The notes under the pieces are model-generated. The model was not told the DNA's origin, ran no database searches, and saw only the letters and a program-made list of their open reading frames with translations. A stretch of DNA of 64,000 nt, from positions 19,274,447 to 19,338,446 of the forward strand of contig JABBOT010000007.1 of NCBI GenBank assembly GCA_016165875.1. Direction: 5' to 3'. Both the position numbers and the translations under genes were made by a program. Below are positions 59,748 through 64,000 of this stretch, piece after piece. Position 1 is the first letter of the stretch, and every line of letters begins with the position of its first letter. This stretch comes from Acanthopleura granulata. Taxonomy: Eukaryota; Mollusca; Polyplacophora; Chitonida; Chitonidae.

Positions 59748-59819
59748 TGGAGATGCCGGGGATTGAACCCGGGGCCTTTCACATGCAAAGCGAACGCTCT
59801 ACCACTGAGCTACATCCCC
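59748..59819 (-). tRNA. tRNA-Ala (UGC)
   Basis: Complete cloverleaf with anticodon TGC, G3:U70, and unchanged D and T arms. Flanks match the 56087 unit almost exactly. Confidence 0.93.
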
Positions 59820-60437
59820 ACACGATACTATCTAAGTCAAAAATTCCTCGCAATTGGATTAAGCCACTTATATGAATGGTTAATTTTGAAAGATCCCAGC
59901 AATGGAATAATATAAAGGAGAAGAGAAGTAAAATTACTTATATACTTCGAATGGAAAATTGTTTTGGTAACGTTTCCGCTGTTTGAAACATTGCTGAAGG
60001 ATTTAGCTGCCTTCTAGCGGACCTTCCCACGTATAGCCCTGGACAAATGGCTTTTGCACTTCATGTGTTCTATATGGCAACACATGTCTTATATAGTTTT
60101 TGCATTAGGCAAAATATAGCAACAATGAAAATGAAAAAGAAAACTCTAAGTATTTAATCTCACTGTATTATTAAAAGGCTCGGACGTGTCCAAAGGCGGA
60201 AATATTTTCTGTATTTTTGGAGGGCAAACATGCTTATCTTCAGTTGTTGATTGCCACCTCATGATGCGAAATTTTCAAAACAACTGTTGAATTATTATCA
60301 TTTTGGTTTGAAAAGTAAGCTAATGAGAGACGACACTTACTTTCGTTGCAAGGTGCAATCAGGAATTCTTCAGAATACAACAAGACTTACATATGTTTTA
60401 AACACATTTTAATGCTTCACATCCTGTGTTTAAAATT

Positions 60438-60471
60438 GGTGGCCTAAGTAGCCGAGGTGGTTAGCGCGCTA
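60438..60471 (+). mobile_element. SINE tRNA-like head cut by the LINE insertion
   Basis: ggtggcctaagtagccgagg then tggttagcgcgcta matches the head of the SINE at 57702. It occupies the same position in a paralogous tRNA unit and stops at the LINE 5' end. Confidence 0.75.
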
Positions 60472-60578
60472 TTGCGAGTTCGGCTGTGATTGCCTTGGTG
60501 GTCGGACGTGTTTTGTGTGTTGCGAGTTGTTGTTGTTGTTGTTGGCGTTGTTTTCCCGAGGGGCCTGGCTTTTTCGCT

Positions 60579-61772
60579 ATGGCCTCCTCAAACATGAATC
60601 GGCATTCCCGGAATGGAAGTTTGTACCAGAAGGATTTATCGTTACTTGTGGAGGTTGGAGACAACAGGAGAATATCGGCTGAAAAGGTGATTGCGGAAAT
60701 TGAACATGTTTGTGGACTAAACAGTCTTCTTGCATGTGTGCCGAAAGGTACCGTTGGGTTCGAGATTACTGTGGCAGAGAAAGAAGTGTGTGATTTATTG
60801 AAAGATGGGATTACGGTAGAGGGCCAGGAGTGTTCGTGCACAGAGGTTACAAGAAGGTCTGTGGTCGTGTCATTCATGCACTTATCGAGCTATGTGCAGG
60901 ACAGCGAAATTAGAGCCAAACTCTTGGAAATGAATGTGGAAACGGTGACGGAAATCAAACGGCGCTTTTACAAAGGTACCTATATAGCCGATGGAACAAG
61001 GTATGTGCGTGTTGTTCTTCCACCAAATGTGAAATCGTTGCCGTATGCCATGAAGTTTAGCACGGGAAACAGCTACGAATATTTTCGTGTTGTACATGAC
61101 AATCAAGTAAAGGTCTGCTCCTTGTGCTTGTCCGACGATCATTTATTTAAGGATTGCCCAGAATTTCGCTGCCATACCTGTTTGCGCCAAGGCCACATGG
61201 CAAAGGCGTGCGCCACCCCCCGGTGAAAGAATTGTGGTAAAGCAGGTGAAAGGTGTTACTGCGAAGGGTGTTTCGATTGTAACTGTTCCCCTTGCATATG
61301 CAATGAACACATAGAATGTGGCACCTGTAACATGTTTACTTGCCAGTGCTCACAATCGGAGAATGATCAACGGGTGGCCAACAAGGCGACAACAGTTCAC
61401 GACGACGAAGGTAGGCATGAAAGCCTGCAAGCGCCCGAGCTCAACAACCCAGATATTCTTGAGACCCAGCTCGCGGCAACGACCGGTAATGAAAGAGCAG
61501 ATCCAGAGCAGCAGGCGCTGGAGAGCGGAGATCTCGTGCCTGTTCTCCCTGAGTGTGGTGGCGACAACAATGACCCGGACTGCAGGGTAACAAGTGGTGC
61601 GATGAGGGTTGACCAAGAGGAGGGGAGAGACAGCGATTGTGGAGACATAGACTCCTCACAAGGATCGGGATTTTCTGAGGTGATCAGCAAACGTAGACGA
61701 CGGTACAAACCCCAGCCGAATCTAAACAAAGCGAGAAGGATGGTCCCATACAAGAAGAAGGATAATATGTAA
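60579..61772 (+). pseudogene. LINE ORF1 (zinc-knuckle RNA-binding protein) with one in-frame stop
   Basis: The ATG at 60579 (ctATGGcc) opens a frame that is broken only by TGA at 61224-61226 and otherwise runs to TAA at 61770-61772, 397 codons. Residues ~1-175 form the N-terminal part (YQKDLSLLVEVGDNRRISAE). Two CX2CX4HX4C knuckles follow (CSLCLSDDHLFKDC, CHTCLRQGHMAKAC). After the stop come a Cys-rich stretch (NCGKAGERCYCEGC), an acidic linker and a basic tail (SKRRRRYKPQPNLNK). Known role of such ORF1 proteins: nucleic-acid chaperone in the RNP. The stop sits right after the second knuckle. A mutated CGA codon is the simple explanation. Confidence 0.85.
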
Positions 61773-61809
61773 ACTGACACTAGTGGTTTTCCTCTTAAGA
61801 ATTGTCATC

Positions 61810-62772
61810 ATGGCGGTATGTCTATGCTTTTTCACTCTTTTTCTTATGTTTACTTTTGCCACATTGAATTGTAATGGACTCAGGGATATAAATAAGTTAA
61901 AGGAAGTTCTGAACCATCATATTACTTCAGACCTTATTGCGCTACAGGAAACACACTGGGATGATGCTTTCATAGAAAACATTAAACACGTTATCGACGG
62001 CGATATATATTATAGTAATTCTCCAGACAAGTTTAAAGGTGTAGCCTTTGTGATCAGAAAACAACATAAACATTACATTAAGGACGTTTATTTCAGTGAC
62101 TCAGGTCGTTGTATTAAGGTAACAATTTCTATTCAGGGACATGAAATCGATGTCATCAATGTTTACGCTCCGAATTCTGTTGCGGAGAGAACTGACTTTT
62201 TTAAAAATCTAGTGCATGTAGTGAGCGATAGACCTCTCATCATGATGGGCGATTTTAACACGGTTTTTGCACGGGAGGATCGCTCAAGCCTTACTTTGGA
62301 GTCCGATAAGTCTAGGGCGGTATTATGCAATACTATGCAGACTTACAATCTAGCAGATTTGTGGCGTACTAGGCATCTTGATAAAACTGGTTTTACGTGG
62401 CGACGTCATGTGGACGGTGTGTTGCGCCAGAGTAGAATAGATCATTGTTTAATTTCTAGGCAGTTGTTGGCTAGTTGTCAATACGTCCATATAAAATTTT
62501 CTCCCTATAGTGACCATTCCATCGTCTATGCAAAGTTTGAATTTTCTAGTGTGGAAAGAGGGCCTGGCCTATATGTTTTTAATAACACGTTGTTAAATGA
62601 CGATGGTTTTTGCTCTGCCGTGAATCAGCTAATTGACAAACAGTTGACTTGTCCGTTGGTGGGATATGGTGGGATAACCTTAAGTACAAAATCAAGACCT
62701 TTTCACAGTCATATGGCAAAAGACGTCAGAAGAAAAAATACGAAGAAATTAATGCTATTCAGAGAAAATTAG
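61810..62772 (+). pseudogene. LINE ORF2, endonuclease part (frame shifts out near 62660)
   Basis: The first ATG in frame is at 61810 (atcATGGcg), 37 nt after ORF1 and in another frame. APE-type endonuclease motifs are all present: FATLNCNGLRD, ALQETHWDD, NVYAPNS, MMGDFNTV, QSRIDHCLIS and YSDHSIVY. The domain ends near 62560. From about 62660 the reading continues in this frame only as an unrelated tail to a stop at 62772. The true coding sequence moves to the frame of the RT. Endonuclease residues look competent; the full protein would not be made without recoding. Confidence 0.85.
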
Positions 62773-64000
62773 ACCATGAGTATAGACGTGCCAGTGTTTT
62801 GCCTAATTATGATTTAAAGTATATTGTGCAACTTGAGGGGGAACTCGAGGTTTTTGAAAAGGAGAAGTGTAAGGGTGCTATTTTACGATCTAAAGCCCTC
62901 TATGTACACGAGAGTGATAAAAACACAAAGTATTTCCTGAATTTGGAAAAACACAAACAACAAGATAAAACCATAAAAAGCTTGACGGCGTCAAATGGCA
63001 GTACTGTATCAGATTCTAGAGGCATTTTGGGCGAAGTGTACTCATATTATAGTAGCTTGTACAAGTACGACCCGATTGATGAAGAAGCCAAGAAATCTGT
63101 GTTAGGGTCTATAGATGTATCCTTAAATGAAGAAGATAGGCTCCTGTGCGAGCAGCCTCTAACATTGGAAGAAATGACAACATCCTTGGGTGGTATGGCC
63201 GGTAATAAAAGCCCGGGTAATGACGGATTGACGGTGGAGTTTTATCGCCACTTTTGGGGACTTTTAGGCCCAATTCTTTTTGATGTTTATGAGGATATCT
63301 TCAACAGAGGGCAGCTGACAAGAGTAATGAAAAGTGGAGTTATTTCACTTATTTATAAGCAGAGAGGAGACAGGTCCCTCCTTAAAAACTGGCGCCCAAT
63401 CAGCCTACTCAACGTGGATTATAAAATAATTTCTAGGTGTATGGCCAACCGACTTAAGAAAGTCATTGGAACTATCGTTAATGAATGTCAAACATGTTGT
63501 GTTCCCGGTAGGGATATAGCCGACACAATATGCAGTCTACGTGATGCCTTGTACTATGTAGAAAACGATGAAGTCGAAGCATATTTTATTAAACTCGATC
63601 AAGAGAAAGCCTTCGACCGAGTAGCACATGGGTTTTTAAATGATGTTTTAACACAGTATGGATTTGGTGATAACTTTCGCAGGTGGATTTCAATTTTCTA
63701 CACCGACATAAGGTCTTCTGTAAAGTGCAATGGGCATGTGACCCAGTATTTTTCCGTATGTAAATCTGTGCGACAGGGTTGCCCCATATCCGCACTATTG
63801 TATGTTCTTAGCGTTGAGCCTTTAGGCTCATTATTAAGACGATCACCAGATGTAAAGGGTATCGATATCCCTGGCATGAACACACAATGTTTGCTATTTC
63901 AGCATGCAGACGACGCAACTGTAACGGTCTGTAATCATTCTTCGGTTAAAAGTGTGTTGCGTGTTGTCAATAAATATTGTGAGGCTTCAAATGCCAAGGT
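62667..64000 (+). pseudogene. LINE ORF2, reverse transcriptase part (partial, open to window end)
   Basis: From 62667 the frame is open to the window edge (about 444 codons). Motifs in order: WWDNLKYKIKTF linker, NTKYFLNLEKH, NKSPGNDGL (RT 1), LKNWRPISLLN (RT 2), YFIKLDQEKAFDRV (motif A aspartate), RQGCPISALLYV (motif B), QHADDATV (motif C). The usual Tyr before ADD is His; the two catalytic aspartates remain. The thumb and C-terminal part are off the window. Confidence 0.88.

Larger units (their letters stand above)
54640..60437. repeat. Tandem array of ~0.7-1.1-kb units each carrying a tRNA-Ala gene
   Basis: At least six units. Each reads: a ctgttgattg/gttgattgcc start, ttttcaaaacaactgttgaa, a ggcttgagaaggaaatta block, gcgtcgacactaatt, cgtatgttttagacacatttt, ttgtacaatacag, a gattgaataaaatac block, then the minus-strand tRNA and a block with aaaattcctcgcaattgg and tatggcaacacatg. 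Units ending at the tRNAs of 56087, 57019 and 59748 are near-identical; those at 54975, 58085 and 58745 are more diverged. A last partial unit (60240-60437) is interrupted by SINE and LINE sequence before its tRNA. No protein gene lies in the array. Confidence 0.85.
60472..64000 (+). mobile_element. Tx1-like LINE (non-LTR retrotransposon), 5' end to mid-RT, running off the window
   Basis: 5' UTR of ~107 bp containing (gtt)n, then ORF1 with zinc knuckles and ORF2 with an APE-type endonuclease and reverse transcriptase. The RT motifs (NKSPGNDGLTVEFYRHFW, LKNWRPISLLNVDYKI, GRDIADTI) and the two-ORF layout fit the L1/Tx1 group. Defects seen: an in-frame TGA in ORF1, a frame change in ORF2 near 62660, and HADD in place of YADD. 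The 3' end is not in the window. Confidence 0.88.

Noticed and set aside
1..64000. CRISPR arrays, bacterial operons, Shine-Dalgarno sites or rho-independent terminators
   Set aside because: Sequence is clearly eukaryotic; the tandem repeats have no spacer-repeat pattern and hairpins followed by T runs occur without nearby genes.

Overview
The window is a stretch of invertebrate animal genome. It has intron-split genes with GT-AG junctions, many tRNA-derived SINEs, a Tx1-like LINE, MITE-like elements, minisatellites and a cluster of tRNA-Ala genes. The SINE (tRNA-like head, conserved middle, tail ending in a 'taaaacaccaatcaaataaata'-like sequence) and a fucolectin-type (FTP) domain gene suggest a lophotrochozoan, most likely a mollusc. 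That placement is inference.

Layout. (1) 1-6300: a two-exon gene (746-1120 and 5701-6021) resembling the FAM167 family. A repeat array with seven CACCTG E-boxes lies upstream, and a 48-bp minisatellite in its intron has amplified the 3' splice site of exon 2. (2) 6300-12750: mostly non-coding, with a tentative two-exon small secreted peptide (7781-7900 and 9180-9272). (3) 12750-18690: an old ~3-kb tandem segmental duplication; a SINE inserted in only one copy. (4) 18700-31230: no gene found; GC-rich MITE-like elements and a foldback element. (5) 31231-38274: four exons, including a 20-nt microexon, encoding an FTP lectin-like domain followed by a PAN/Apple-like domain. The signal-peptide exon was not found. 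(6) 42641-47260: a single 1,539-codon open frame for a predicted secreted, almost cysteine-free protein with about 79 copies of an 11-residue repeat and a His/Tyr-rich C-terminal repeat region. This is the most novel item here. (7) 51.2-60.4 kb: a decayed LINE relic and then a tandem array of ~0.7-1.1-kb units, each carrying a minus-strand tRNA-Ala gene. (8) 60.44-64 kb: a relatively young Tx1-like LINE that interrupts a SINE head and runs off the window.

The unrelated protein genes do not form an operon or pathway. The connecting theme is repeats: minisatellite growth inside introns and inside a coding exon, tandem duplication of tRNA units, and layered retroelement insertions whose relative order can be read from the sequence. 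All calls are from reading the sequence by eye; no database search was run.
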